A stretch of 64,000 nt of DNA from CAIXDN01 sp964482085 (lineage in GTDB: Bacteria > Patescibacteriota > Patescibacteriia > 2-12-FULL-60-25), in NCBI GenBank assembly GCA_964482085.1, contig CAYZVS010000001.1, positions 108,195 through 172,194 of the forward strand. Direction: 5' to 3'. Both the position numbers and the translations under genes were made by a program. Positions 7,890-16,023 of this stretch are shown in pieces (position 1 is the first letter of the stretch; every line of letters starts with the position of its first letter). Under the pieces are notes generated by a model that did not search any database, was not told the origin of the DNA, and was given only the letters and a program-made list of their open reading frames with translations.

Positions 7890-8591
7890 TTACTCGTGAC
7901 GGTAGGTGGCGACGATTTGGTTTAGGTGCGCTCGATAGAGGGCTTCATCAAACAAGATACATGTAGTTCCGGATGAGATGACGGTTTTTCCATGACAGGA
8001 CTCATCTTCAAAGAGATCTCCGTTGGCTAATCGTTTTGTGAATGTTATGCGGATGATTCGGTCGCCGCGTGGTGCGGTGAAGGAATCAGTGTAGTAACGC
8101 TGGCCAGCGCCTGCATCGACTTCACGCACGATACAGAAGGATGTATCGCCTACAATGAATGGTCCTGGGATAGCACGTGACTCGGCCTCAGGCTTTATAC
8201 AGCCTGCATCAAGGCGTTGGTCATCGGCACGCAAGATTGAGACATCCCATTCAGGTGCATAGCGACCTTGTGTCGGATATTGGAAAGAAAATGCACTAGC
8301 TGAGTTGGAATAGGTTTTCCATGTTCCGTCGATAACTGGAAGTTCTTTTTCCTCAACTGGGCGATCCGTGTCCATGGTCGTTGGGGATGTCGCGGTTGAA
8401 GTTGAGGTTGTGTCCGAAGGTGTGGTATCAGATGGCATCGTGCCAGTGTCTGAAGGCTTATCACCCATCACAGGAGGTGTATTGGTATTGGTGACTGGGG
8501 TCACCGTTGTTGGCTCAGAACCGGCACAACCAGCACCGAGTAGGGAGATAATCGAACCGAGGGCAAGCGCCTTGAAAAGATTGTTTTTCAT
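7890..8591 (-). CDS. lipoprotein with Thr/Ser/Pro linker
   Basis: 233 residues. The signal peptide ends in lipobox LGAGC (Cys about 22), followed by an unstructured Thr/Ser/Asp/Pro linker (about 25-85) and a globular domain (about 88-233) with four Cys. The domain begins WKTYSNSASAFSFQYP, a pattern common in Patescibacteria lipoproteins of unknown function (the PsbP-like 'YSN..FSFQYP' fold). It should sit on the outer face of the cell membrane. It has A+T-richer codons than the orphans and no strong Shine-Dalgarno, so it belongs to the native gene class. Confidence 0.75.
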   Translation of the reverse strand: MKNNLFKALALGSIISLLGAGCAGSEPTTVTPVTNTNTPPVMGDKPSDTGTMPSDTTPSDTTSTSTATSPTTMDTDRPVEEKELPVIDGTWKTYSNSASAFSFQYPTQGRYAPEWDVSILRADDQRLDAGCIKPEAESRAIPGPFIVGDTSFCIVREVDAGAGQRYYTDSFTAPRGDRIIRITFTKRLANGDLFEDESCHGKTVISSGTTCILFDEALYRAHLNQIVATYRHE

Positions 8592-8617
8592 AGTTATAGG
8601 TTTCGTATCATGGTAGC

Positions 8618-9091
8618 ATGCGCTCGTCTATGAAGCTCGATTTTCTACCGCATAAGCGTATGGAATTCTCCCAAATTGAAGCACAGGTCTTCATTGGTAC
8701 CAATACGTGCTGTATGCACCATTTTAAAAGCGAGTTACTGGATAAAGGCGTGACTTGTGATATCTCGCTCGAGGGTGAAGCGTTGGATGAACCCTTTGGC
8801 GTCGATTGTTTTTTGTGGTTGCCAACTCCTGATCATACAGCGCCGTCGTTGCACAATGTCAGGATAGGAATTGCGGCGCTGGAAGAGATGCTGCGAGAGG
8901 GTCGCAAGGTTTATATCCACTGCAAGAATGGTCATGGCCGAGCACCAACATTTTATGCGGCTTATTTGATACTGAAACGTCATCTTACAATGGAGCAAGC
9001 TTGGAATATCGTAAAAACAAGCCGCCCGGAAGCCCATTTAGACGACGTTCAAGAGGCCTTTCTCCGATCCTTGACGAAGCAGGCGCAATAG
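8618..9091 (+). CDS. dual-specificity/tyrosine protein phosphatase
   Basis: 157 residues. The active-site loop HCKNGHGRAPT (residues 101-111) is the Cys-x5-Arg P-loop of DSP/PTP phosphatases, and an Asp near 72 (PTPDH) is placed as general acid. The size is that of a minimal single-domain enzyme. It should dephosphorylate phosphotyrosine or phosphoserine/threonine proteins, or a small phosphate ester. A second ATG four codons in is also possible. The gene starts 26 bp from a divergent lipoprotein gene and is followed at 29 bp by a DoxX gene. Confidence 0.85.
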   Translation: MRSSMKLDFLPHKRMEFSQIEAQVFIGTNTCCMHHFKSELLDKGVTCDISLEGEALDEPFGVDCFLWLPTPDHTAPSLHNVRIGIAALEEMLREGRKVYIHCKNGHGRAPTFYAAYLILKRHLTMEQAWNIVKTSRPEAHLDDVQEAFLRSLTKQAQ

Positions 9092-9120
9092 TCGGGTTTT
9101 TTGGCTATACTCTTATCACT

Positions 9121-9615
9121 ATGAAGAAACTTTTGTGTAAAACTGATTGTATCGGTCAAGGCTGGCAAGTCGATAAGGCATTGCTCGCCGTGCGTATTGT
9201 TGCCGGTATCATCTTTGTCCTTCACGGCTGGGGCAAATTGACCGGTAATCCATCTTTGGAAATGTTCTCGGGTATGGTCGAAAACATCGGCTTTCCGATG
9301 CCGATGTTTTTTGCCTGGGTCGTCGCGCTTACCGAGTTCCTCGGTGGACTCGCGCTTATTCTTGGTATCTTTGTCCGACCAGCTGGCGTACTTCTCTCTA
9401 TCGTCATGCTAGTAGCTTTTGGCATGGTGAAGAAGTTTGCTCTTCCGGCTGGTGATGCGGATTTTGCCCTGCTTGGTATTGCAGTCGCGCTCGCGATCGC
9501 AGGCCCTGGACATCTATCACTTGCTCACAAGTTGATGGGAAAAGACTGCTGCATGAGCAAAGGTGAGGATGAGGAATGCTGCGGCGGACATGGGGGTCAC
9601 GAGCACAAGCACTAA
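9121..9615 (+). CDS. DoxX-family membrane protein with Cys/His-rich tail
   Basis: The frame is open further upstream, but the ATG at 9121 begins the family domain (164 residues) and lies about 12 bases after a TATACT -10-like box, so the mRNA may be nearly leaderless. Four hydrophobic helices carry the DoxX pattern (RIVAGIIFVLHGWGKL; EFLGGLALILGIFVRPAG). The last 25 residues hold CC, ECCGGHGGHEHKH and look metal-binding, an unusual addition. DoxX proteins act in membrane redox/thiol chemistry in some bacteria; the role here is unknown. Confidence 0.85.
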   Translation: MKKLLCKTDCIGQGWQVDKALLAVRIVAGIIFVLHGWGKLTGNPSLEMFSGMVENIGFPMPMFFAWVVALTEFLGGLALILGIFVRPAGVLLSIVMLVAFGMVKKFALPAGDADFALLGIAVALAIAGPGHLSLAHKLMGKDCCMSKGEDEECCGGHGGHEHKH

Positions 9616-9630
9616 TCATTATTCATTCAG

Positions 9631-9661
9631 AAAAAAATCCGCCGGAAAGGCGGATTTTTTA
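9631..9661. terminator. bidirectional terminator between convergent genes
   Basis: AAAAAAATCCGCC and GGCGGATTTTTT flank a five-base loop. It serves both the DoxX gene and the convergent FemAB-like gene, whose stop it overlaps. Confidence 0.9.
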
Positions 9662-10618
9662 TATCTTGCGTATTGCTTTGCCGATTTTATAGAAAAGATT
9701 TTTTATCGGTATATCATACGTTCCTGGTAGCTCTATTACCGCACCTCCCCAACCGGATTTAAAGCGTGAGATTCCGTCCCAGGCTTTCTTGAAATCTGGG
9801 TGCGCCTTGTTGTCAGGATTAACACCCCAAAAATCGTAGAAACGATATCCGTTGCTTTTAGCCCACAGAATAGATGCCCAATGCAAGACATAGGGAGCCA
9901 TTAACTGACGTTTATCCGAGGAAGAGGCACCATAAAGGTAAGTAACGGTATCGCCAAATGTCAGAAGGAAGTTTGCCGCGAGCGGTTGGCCGTCTTTTTC
10001 TGCGATCAACACAGTGGCCGCGCCAGCCTTATGTAAGGCGGTAAATTGCTTGCTGACATACATGTCACTTTGCGCATCAAAGCGGTCGCGTTTAGCCGTA
10101 TCTCTCTGAAGATTAAGGAAGGTATCAACCGAGTCGTCGATACGAATCATTACCTCGTGTTTTTCTGCGACTCGAATATTGTATCGCGTCTTGTGATGCA
10201 TCTGTGCGAGTAATTCTTCTTCTGAAGATACGATGTCCAATAGCCGTGTAACGCTTGGATCGTGTGAGGGTCTACGAAGAAAACTTGATGGAGCATTGAA
10301 ACTTGTCGCCTCCAAGAGAGGTACGGGTTCAAGACGAACAAACCAAGCTGAACCAGGTAAGAGTACTGGCACTTGTTTTGCGAAGGCTCCCAGATCTCCT
10401 CCAACCGGACCACGTTTTGCGAGCCAAAAAGAACCGATCGCTTTCTTCACGAGTACCAATTGGCAAAAACCTACGCCATCTGAAACGCGGACGACCTTTC
10501 TACCAAGATTTTCTTGAAAACTCTTCCAAGCAGAAGACTGCGCAAATTGCGCGTATTCAAAAGCAGATATCGCCTTATCCCAATCTTGATCGCTCCCCTG
10601 CCAAATCTTCCATTCCAT
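9659..10618 (-). CDS. FemAB/FemX-like peptidyl transferase (GNAT fold)
   Basis: 319 residues. It shows the two half-GNAT arrangement of lipid II amino-acid transferases: an N-terminal 'AQFAQSSAWKSFQENLG' block, the central KTRYNIRVAEKHEV segment and the C-terminal YLYGASS...YDFWGVNPD segment typical of FemAB family members. These enzymes add an amino acid from aminoacyl-tRNA to the peptidoglycan stem peptide in the cytoplasm. The start lies two bases after the ruvA stop, so they form an operon. Confidence 0.8.
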   Translation of the reverse strand: MEWKIWQGSDQDWDKAISAFEYAQFAQSSAWKSFQENLGRKVVRVSDGVGFCQLVLVKKAIGSFWLAKRGPVGGDLGAFAKQVPVLLPGSAWFVRLEPVPLLEATSFNAPSSFLRRPSHDPSVTRLLDIVSSEEELLAQMHHKTRYNIRVAEKHEVMIRIDDSVDTFLNLQRDTAKRDRFDAQSDMYVSKQFTALHKAGAATVLIAEKDGQPLAANFLLTFGDTVTYLYGASSSDKRQLMAPYVLHWASILWAKSNGYRFYDFWGVNPDNKAHPDFKKAWDGISRFKSGWGGAVIELPGTYDIPIKNLFYKIGKAIRKI

Positions 10619-10620
10619 AA

Positions 10621-11175
10621 TTAGGATTTGGAAAGATATTTAAGCGCTTCACGAATCTTTTCTGCCGGATCTTCCGCTTTAACAAACTTCAATACGTCTT
10701 TGGATTGTTGCGTAGAATATCCAAGACCTACGAGGGCATCCAACACATCGGAATCTGGGCCGGCGCTCGTATCGGCATCAACCAATTGGCCTTTTAATTC
10801 TAAAATAATTTTTTGTGCCGTCTTTTTTCCAACACCCGGGACAGACGTCAGCATCGCCAAGTCACCAGCCATGATCGCTCGTTTTACTTGATCAGCAGAA
10901 CCGACAGACAAAATAGTCATAGCTGCTTTTGGTCCGACTCCGGAGATCGTTAGGAGCCGTTCAAAAAGTTCGAGGTCGTCCATCGATAAAAAACCAAAGA
11001 GATCATGCGCATCTTCACGAATATGATCATGGGTATAGAGAAAGGTCTCACCGTTGCTGTTGATCGATGACAAGACGGCGGGGCTGGTTTTTAGGCGATA
11101 TCCTATGCCAGCAACCTCAAGTAAGAGCCAGTTTGGACCTTTTTCAAGGATTCTGCCGCGGAGAGAGCCGATCAT
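10621..11175 (-). CDS. ruvA: Holliday junction branch migration protein RuvA
   Basis: 184 residues with the RuvA layout. An N-terminal OB fold (MIGSLRGRI...GYRL) is followed by two helix-hairpin-helix motifs (LLTISGVGPKAAMTILS near 75; LTSVPGVGKKTAQKIILEL near 110) and a C-terminal RuvB-binding domain (DVLDALVGLGYS). It tetramerises on four-way junctions and loads RuvB. No ruvB is in the window; ruvC is at 15454. It has no Shine-Dalgarno. Confidence 0.95.
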   Translation of the reverse strand: MIGSLRGRILEKGPNWLLLEVAGIGYRLKTSPAVLSSINSNGETFLYTHDHIREDAHDLFGFLSMDDLELFERLLTISGVGPKAAMTILSVGSADQVKRAIMAGDLAMLTSVPGVGKKTAQKIILELKGQLVDADTSAGPDSDVLDALVGLGYSTQQSKDVLKFVKAEDPAEKIREALKYLSKS

Positions 11176-11246
11176 ACGTTGACAGGAGCATAACTGATTG
11201 CAGACATGCGTGCTAGGCTGTTACCGGTTCTTTCAAAGGAGGTATC

Positions 11247-11822
11247 GTGTCGGGACAAGGAACGCTAACAATTTTCATCGGCTGTATGGCGTCTGGGAAA
11301 TCGGCGCTGCTACTGAATCGTGTTGCCTATCTACGCAGTCTCAAGCGTGCGGTTTCCGTTTCTATGCACGCTTCATCGCATCGGGAGCGCTACTATGCCG
11401 TCTCACGTGCAGGACCGCAGGAGTATGCGCTCCGTTTCAAGGATCCGTCGGATTTACTGCGTACGCTCCGGAATGGAGAGGTGCTGGCAATCGATGAGGT
11501 TCAGGATCTCGAGATGGACTTCACGCCCACAATCGCGCAGTTGCTCGACCGAGGTTTCTCGATCATCGCTTCTGGTCGTGATACGGACTTCCGAGGTGAA
11601 CCATTTCCTATCATGGAATGGTTAGCTGAGCGTGCCACCGAGGTCATGCGGCTTACGGCCGTCTGCAATATCTGCCTCGGAACAGCCACGCGCTCCCAGC
11701 GTCTCGTGCGTGGTGAGCCTGCGCCTTGGGACTCACCCATACGCGAGCAAGGACCTCCACTCGAGACCTATGAGCCACGTTGCTTACTTCATCATGTGGT
11801 ACCTGGCAAAACCGGCCTCTAA
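11247..11822 (+). CDS. tdk: thymidine kinase (type II)
   Basis: 191 residues from a GTG with AAAGGAGG upstream. The P-loop GCMASGKS (12-19), Walker-B-like DEVQ (about 84), the lasso/thymidine segment GRDTDFRGEPFP and the Cys-containing zinc segment (AVCNICLGTATRSQRL, then YEPRCLLHH) match type II thymidine kinases. It phosphorylates thymidine for dTTP salvage, which suits a parasite/epibiont short of de novo synthesis. Its ribosome site and G+C resemble the orphan class, so it may have been acquired with them. The last zinc pair reads CLLHH rather than the common CxxC/H spacing. Confidence 0.85.
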   Translation: MSGQGTLTIFIGCMASGKSALLLNRVAYLRSLKRAVSVSMHASSHRERYYAVSRAGPQEYALRFKDPSDLLRTLRNGEVLAIDEVQDLEMDFTPTIAQLLDRGFSIIASGRDTDFRGEPFPIMEWLAERATEVMRLTAVCNICLGTATRSQRLVRGEPAPWDSPIREQGPPLETYEPRCLLHHVVPGKTGL

Positions 11823-11828
11823 ACAAAA

Positions 11829-11857
11829 GCGCCCCGATCCAACTGGATCGGGGCGCT
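11829..11857. terminator. intrinsic terminator between tdk and gyrA
   Basis: AGCGCCCCGATCC, AACT, GGATCGGGGCGCT. On the minus strand it is followed by TTTGTTT, so it ends gyrA; it also bounds tdk. It belongs to a recurrent CGCCCCG-type terminator set in this window. Confidence 0.85.
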
Positions 11858-11864
11858 GATTGTT

Positions 11865-14336
11865 TTAAACGATGGTGACGCTGGAAACCTTGTCGCCGTC
11901 TTCTTTGAAACGCATGAGACGTACACCTTGGGTGTCACGACCGAGTGACGGAACGCTCTTGAAAGGCGTGCGAACCACAATTCCCTTTTTGGAAATCATG
12001 ACGAGATCCTGTTCATCGTCTTTGCCCATGATAAAGGCGACAACAACACCTCCCGTCTTATCTGTTACTTTCATGGTGCGAATACCGGAACCGCCACGAC
12101 CCTGCTGCTTGTATTCCGAGAGCGATGTGCGCTTTCCGAGGCCATTTTCCGTAACCACGAAGAGCTCGAGCATACCCTTGTCGGCGAGCTTTGGATTGAT
12201 GACATCCATTCCAACAACTTCGTCGTTCTTTTTCTTGAGAAGAATGCCGCGGACACCGGCCGCATTGCGACCCATGGCACGTACATCTTCTTCCGAGAAA
12301 CGGATGGATTGACCTTCGCGAGTGACAAGTGAAATATCGTCACCACCTATTGAAGGTTTTACCCAGATAAGCTCATCTCCATCATGGAGCGATATAGCGA
12401 TGAGTCCGGAACGACGTACATTTGAGAACTCTCCCAGTGGAGACTTCTTGATCGTTCCCCTGCTCGTGACCATCACAAGGAACTTCGTGCCTTCCATGTC
12501 TTCCATCGGAAGCGTGATGGAGATTTTTTCACCTGGCGCGAGCTGCAAGAAATTTACGATAGCCTGTCCCTTACTTGTACGGCTACCAACTGGAAGTTCG
12601 TATGCCTTAAGGCGGAACACACGACCACGATTGGTGAAGAACATGATTTCCGTGTGCGTGTCGGTCGTGAACATGCTCATGACCTGGTCCTCATCTTTTG
12701 TTTCTAGACCGATGACACCCTTTCCACCACGGCCTTGGCTCTTAAAGGTGTCCGGTGGCAAGCGCTTGATGTAGCCGTCAGCGGTGAGCATGACAAGCGT
12801 CTCTTCTTGCGGAACAAGATCCTCCATCGAGAACTCCCCAACCGGGCCAGAGATGATCTTGGTGCGACGTTCATCACCAAATTTTTCTTTGAGACCGGTG
12901 ACTTCTTCTTTAATGATGTTCAGGATCTTTTTGGCGGATGCAAGGATACTCTCAAGCTCGTCTATCAGCTTCTTCTTTTCATCCCATTCTTGCTCAACCT
13001 TCAATCGCTCGAGGTTAGCGAGTTGTTGCAGGCGCATATCGAGAATTGCCTGCGATTGGATTTCCGAGAGCTTGTACTTCTTCATCAAGTTTGTCTTGGC
13101 CTCGTCTTTGTCTTTGGACTTTTTGATGGTGGCGATGATCTCATCGATATTCAAAAGAGCGATGCGCAAACCTTCCAGAATGTGTAATCGGTCCTTGGCT
13201 TTATCGAGCTCGTATTGGGTACGACGTCGAACTACGATTTTACGATGTGTGAGATATTCCTCGAGAATATTCTTGATTGTGAGGACGCGTGGCTGAATAC
13301 CCTCGATCAAACAAAGTGAGTTTACGTGGAAGGTTTCTTGAAGCTGGGTCATCTTGAAGAGCTGGTTCAAGACTTTCTTTGGATAGGAGTCTTTCTTCAG
13401 CTCCACAATTACGCGGATACCGTCTTTGTTAGACTCATCGCGCAAATCACGAATACCTTCGATCTTCTTCTCGGTGACGAGCTCAGCCATCTTTTCAAGC
13501 AAGCTCGATTTGTTCACTTGATACGGCAATTCATCGACAATGATGCGGAAATTTCCGGCTTTTTCTTCTACAATTTCCGTCTTGGCGCGCATGACGATTC
13601 CACCGCGACCCGTTGCGTACGCCTGCTTGATGTCATTCTTGTTATAGATCAAACCGCCTGTTGGAAAATCAGGTCCAGGAATGATCTTAACGAGTTCGTC
13701 GAGATCAAGGTCGGGATTCTCTATTAACGCCATGATTCCATCGCAAACTTCTGTTAAGTTATGTGGTGGAATATTGGTCGCCATACCGACAGCGATGCCC
13801 AGCGTACCGTTTAAAATGAGGTTTGGAAGTTTTGCCGGAAGTACTTTTGGCTCATCATGAGAACCATCGTAGTTGGGACGAAAGTCGACGGTGTTTCTGT
13901 CGATATCAAAGATCAATTCTTCTGCGATTCCAGAAAGCTTGGCTTCCGTATAACGCATGGCAGCGGCTCCATCACCATCGACAGAACCAAAGTTTCCTTG
14001 GCCGCGGACCAGCGGATAACGCATCGCAAACTCTTGGGCCATGCGGACCATAGAGTCGTAAACGGCTGTATCGCCGTGTGGGTGATATTTACCGAGTACT
14101 TCACCAACGACGGTCGCGGATTTGCGGAATTTGGCGTTGGCACGGAGTCCAAGCGTCCACATCGCGTAGAGAATACGACGATGCACCGGCTTTAAACCGT
14201 CACGCACGTCCGGGAGAGCGCGGTCCACAATGACGCTCATCGCGTAGTCTAGAAATGCGACTTGCATCTCTTCTACGAGTGGCGCGTTTATCACGTTTTG
14301 ACGTGGTTCTTTGAGATCAATTTCCTGTTCAGACAT
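11865..14336 (-). CDS. gyrA: DNA gyrase subunit A
   Basis: 823 residues, normal length. The N-terminal breakage-reunion domain carries the catalytic Tyr in AAMRYTEAKLS (about 125). The C-terminal beta-pinwheel holds the GyrA box QGRGGKG (about 545), which separates gyrase from topoisomerase IV, and six blade repeats. With GyrB (not in the window) it introduces negative supercoils. It is the last gene of a minus-strand run ruvC, MBL-fold protein, small membrane protein, gyrA, and is closed by the terminator at 11829. No Shine-Dalgarno is seen. Confidence 0.95.
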   Translation of the reverse strand: MSEQEIDLKEPRQNVINAPLVEEMQVAFLDYAMSVIVDRALPDVRDGLKPVHRRILYAMWTLGLRANAKFRKSATVVGEVLGKYHPHGDTAVYDSMVRMAQEFAMRYPLVRGQGNFGSVDGDGAAAMRYTEAKLSGIAEELIFDIDRNTVDFRPNYDGSHDEPKVLPAKLPNLILNGTLGIAVGMATNIPPHNLTEVCDGIMALIENPDLDLDELVKIIPGPDFPTGGLIYNKNDIKQAYATGRGGIVMRAKTEIVEEKAGNFRIIVDELPYQVNKSSLLEKMAELVTEKKIEGIRDLRDESNKDGIRVIVELKKDSYPKKVLNQLFKMTQLQETFHVNSLCLIEGIQPRVLTIKNILEEYLTHRKIVVRRRTQYELDKAKDRLHILEGLRIALLNIDEIIATIKKSKDKDEAKTNLMKKYKLSEIQSQAILDMRLQQLANLERLKVEQEWDEKKKLIDELESILASAKKILNIIKEEVTGLKEKFGDERRTKIISGPVGEFSMEDLVPQEETLVMLTADGYIKRLPPDTFKSQGRGGKGVIGLETKDEDQVMSMFTTDTHTEIMFFTNRGRVFRLKAYELPVGSRTSKGQAIVNFLQLAPGEKISITLPMEDMEGTKFLVMVTSRGTIKKSPLGEFSNVRRSGLIAISLHDGDELIWVKPSIGGDDISLVTREGQSIRFSEEDVRAMGRNAAGVRGILLKKKNDEVVGMDVINPKLADKGMLELFVVTENGLGKRTSLSEYKQQGRGGSGIRTMKVTDKTGGVVVAFIMGKDDEQDLVMISKKGIVVRTPFKSVPSLGRDTQGVRLMRFKEDGDKVSSVTIV

Positions 14337-14342
14337 ATCAGT

Positions 14343-14720
14343 TTAGCGAGTCGTTGTTACGTTTTTACTTGCTGCTTCAAACTGCTTACGTGCTTCCTCA
14401 AGGTTTTGCGTGGTTTTGTCGATTTGTTGCTTGAGCTTTTCTGCACTATCTGAAATCTCGTTAACGATCGGGTCGGGTTCTTTTACTGGGCGCCATAGAC
14501 CGCGATCCAGAGTCATGATCCAACCTGTTGCTACCACCAGACACGAAGCCGCCACTGCGATGTAGTAGCCCAGTCCGTAGCCGCGTGGTTGCTTTTGGCG
14601 AGTCGCGGCATGAGCTCGGATTAATTCATGCTTTTCCTCATGAGAAAGAATGCGTGACTCCCCTTCATAGGAAGTGGTTTGTACGTGGCTTCTTTTTGGA
14701 GGAGAGCGATGCGCTTTCAT
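14343..14720 (-). CDS. small membrane protein with coiled-coil tail
   Basis: 125 residues from the ATG at 14720; a TTG at 14744 overlapping the previous stop (TTGA) is an alternative by translational coupling. A basic N-terminus is followed by one hydrophobic helix (about 52-72). The tail is predicted coiled coil (SAEKLKQQIDKTTQNLEEARKQFEAASK). No family is recognised. It lies between an MBL-fold gene and gyrA with only short gaps, so it is part of that operon. Confidence 0.7.
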   Translation of the reverse strand: MKAHRSPPKRSHVQTTSYEGESRILSHEEKHELIRAHAATRQKQPRGYGLGYYIAVAASCLVVATGWIMTLDRGLWRPVKEPDPIVNEISDSAEKLKQQIDKTTQNLEEARKQFEAASKNVTTTR

Positions 14721-14740
14721 ATGTGTTTGTATTTGAACGA

Positions 14741-15382
14741 TCAAGCGCGCTCGAGTACGGTCACGACAAGATCTTCTGCAGGGAGGTCTTTTTTGGTGAT
14801 CTTGAGCTTGTTGCCATCTTCACGCTTACACACCAACTCTTTACAGAAGGCGTCGGCTGTTCCGAGTTTTTCTTTGATACCTTCCGTGTGGTACGCGAGC
14901 GGGACAACCATGCGAGGCTCCACACTCTTGATGATATCGACGGCTTGCTTGGCAGATAGTAGATCGCCACCGCCGACTGGAAGTAACAAGATATCGATAT
15001 TGCCAAGCGCGGCCACTTCTTCATCTGTCAGATTGCGCTTCAGACCTCCCAAGAATCCGATGGACATGCCCTCGATTTCAAATCGATACATGAGCTCAAA
15101 CGGATATTTATCTTCTGGGCTACGTAATGCGATCGCGTAGACAAAGATCCCGCTAGCCTCGTACTCGCCCGGAGTTTTAATAATAAAAGGTTCGTTGGTG
15201 AAACCGTCGATTGGAAATCGCTTGTCATCCTCATGGGTTAGCGCAACAACGTCCGGAGCCAGGGTGCGAGGAAAGCGCAAACCACTGTCATTTCCGTACG
15301 GATCCGTTACCAGGGTTGCCTGTTGGTCGCCGTGGGTTGCTTCAATGCGGATGCAAGAGTAGCCGTGCCAGAAAATTTGCAT
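14741..15382 (-). CDS. metallo-beta-lactamase-fold protein (UPF0173-like), degenerate metal site
   Basis: 213 residues. MQIFWHGYSCIRIEA and the later DILLLPVGGG and VVPLAYHTEG segments are those of the UPF0173 branch of MBL-fold hydrolases, common in Patescibacteria. The usual HxHxDH metal loop reads THEDDKR, so only one His is kept and metal hydrolysis by the usual mechanism is doubtful. It is probably cytoplasmic with unknown function, and sits between ruvC and the small membrane protein in the gyrA run. Confidence 0.8.
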   Translation of the reverse strand: MQIFWHGYSCIRIEATHGDQQATLVTDPYGNDSGLRFPRTLAPDVVALTHEDDKRFPIDGFTNEPFIIKTPGEYEASGIFVYAIALRSPEDKYPFELMYRFEIEGMSIGFLGGLKRNLTDEEVAALGNIDILLLPVGGGDLLSAKQAVDIIKSVEPRMVVPLAYHTEGIKEKLGTADAFCKELVCKREDGNKLKITKKDLPAEDLVVTVLERA

Positions 15383-15453
15383 AATAGAGCGAAAAATTGG
15401 AAGTCTTTGGACGACCGTATTTTAGCCTTTTTGGGCATACCTTACAAGAGAAA

Positions 15454-15936
15454 TCAAGGGTGTACCGTGCGGACCATGGTTGAACCAACGATAGCAATGG
15501 CGAGAGCGTCAGCGGCATCATCTGGCTTGGGGATCACTTCAAGTTTGAGAAGTCGTTTGACCATTTCCTGAACCTGTTTTTTATCGGCAGATCCATGGCC
15601 GGCTGTCCCCTGTTTTACTTGGTTTGGCGTAGGTTCTACGAGAGCCATGCCAGCGTCGGCAATCGCAAGCAAAACGACACCGCGCGCCATACCGACATTG
15701 ATGGCGGTTTTGGCGTTGGTTTGAAAAAAAAGCTTTTCAACAGCAACGGCGTCCGGTTTGTACTGCTCGATAAGACTTGCGACATTGTCGCGCACTTGGC
15801 GCAGGCGAGTCATGAATATGTCGTCTTTTGAGGTCTGCAAAACGCCGTGTGCGATGTGGACTAGCTTACCGCCATTGTCCTCGATCACGCCGAAACCATT
15901 TCGATCAAAACCTGGATCAATGCCGAGGACTCTCAT
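15454..15936 (-). CDS. ruvC: Holliday junction resolvase RuvC
   Basis: 160 residues from the ATG at 15936 that begins MRVLGIDPG; the frame extends nine codons upstream but the domain starts here. Catalytic acidic residues are in place: D7 in GIDPG, the Glu in AVEKLFF (about 67) and the C-terminal Asp pair in PDDAADALAIA. It cuts four-way junctions prepared by RuvAB. Upstream (minus sense) is the rpoC terminator. Confidence 0.95.
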   Translation of the reverse strand: MRVLGIDPGFDRNGFGVIEDNGGKLVHIAHGVLQTSKDDIFMTRLRQVRDNVASLIEQYKPDAVAVEKLFFQTNAKTAINVGMARGVVLLAIADAGMALVEPTPNQVKQGTAGHGSADKKQVQEMVKRLLKLEVIPKPDDAADALAIAIVGSTMVRTVHP

Positions 15937-15980
15937 ATGGTGAAAAGCATAGCGGAGGAACATGGGTTGGTCGAAAATGT

Positions 15981-16014
15981 AAAAAAACTCCCCGCTTACG
16001 CAGGGAGTTTTTTT
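15981..16014. terminator. bidirectional terminator after rpoC
   Basis: AAAAAAACTCCC and GGGAGTTTTTTT flank a ten-base loop directly past the rpoC stop on the minus strand. Confidence 0.9.
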
Positions 16015-16023
16015 GTTTCCGAT

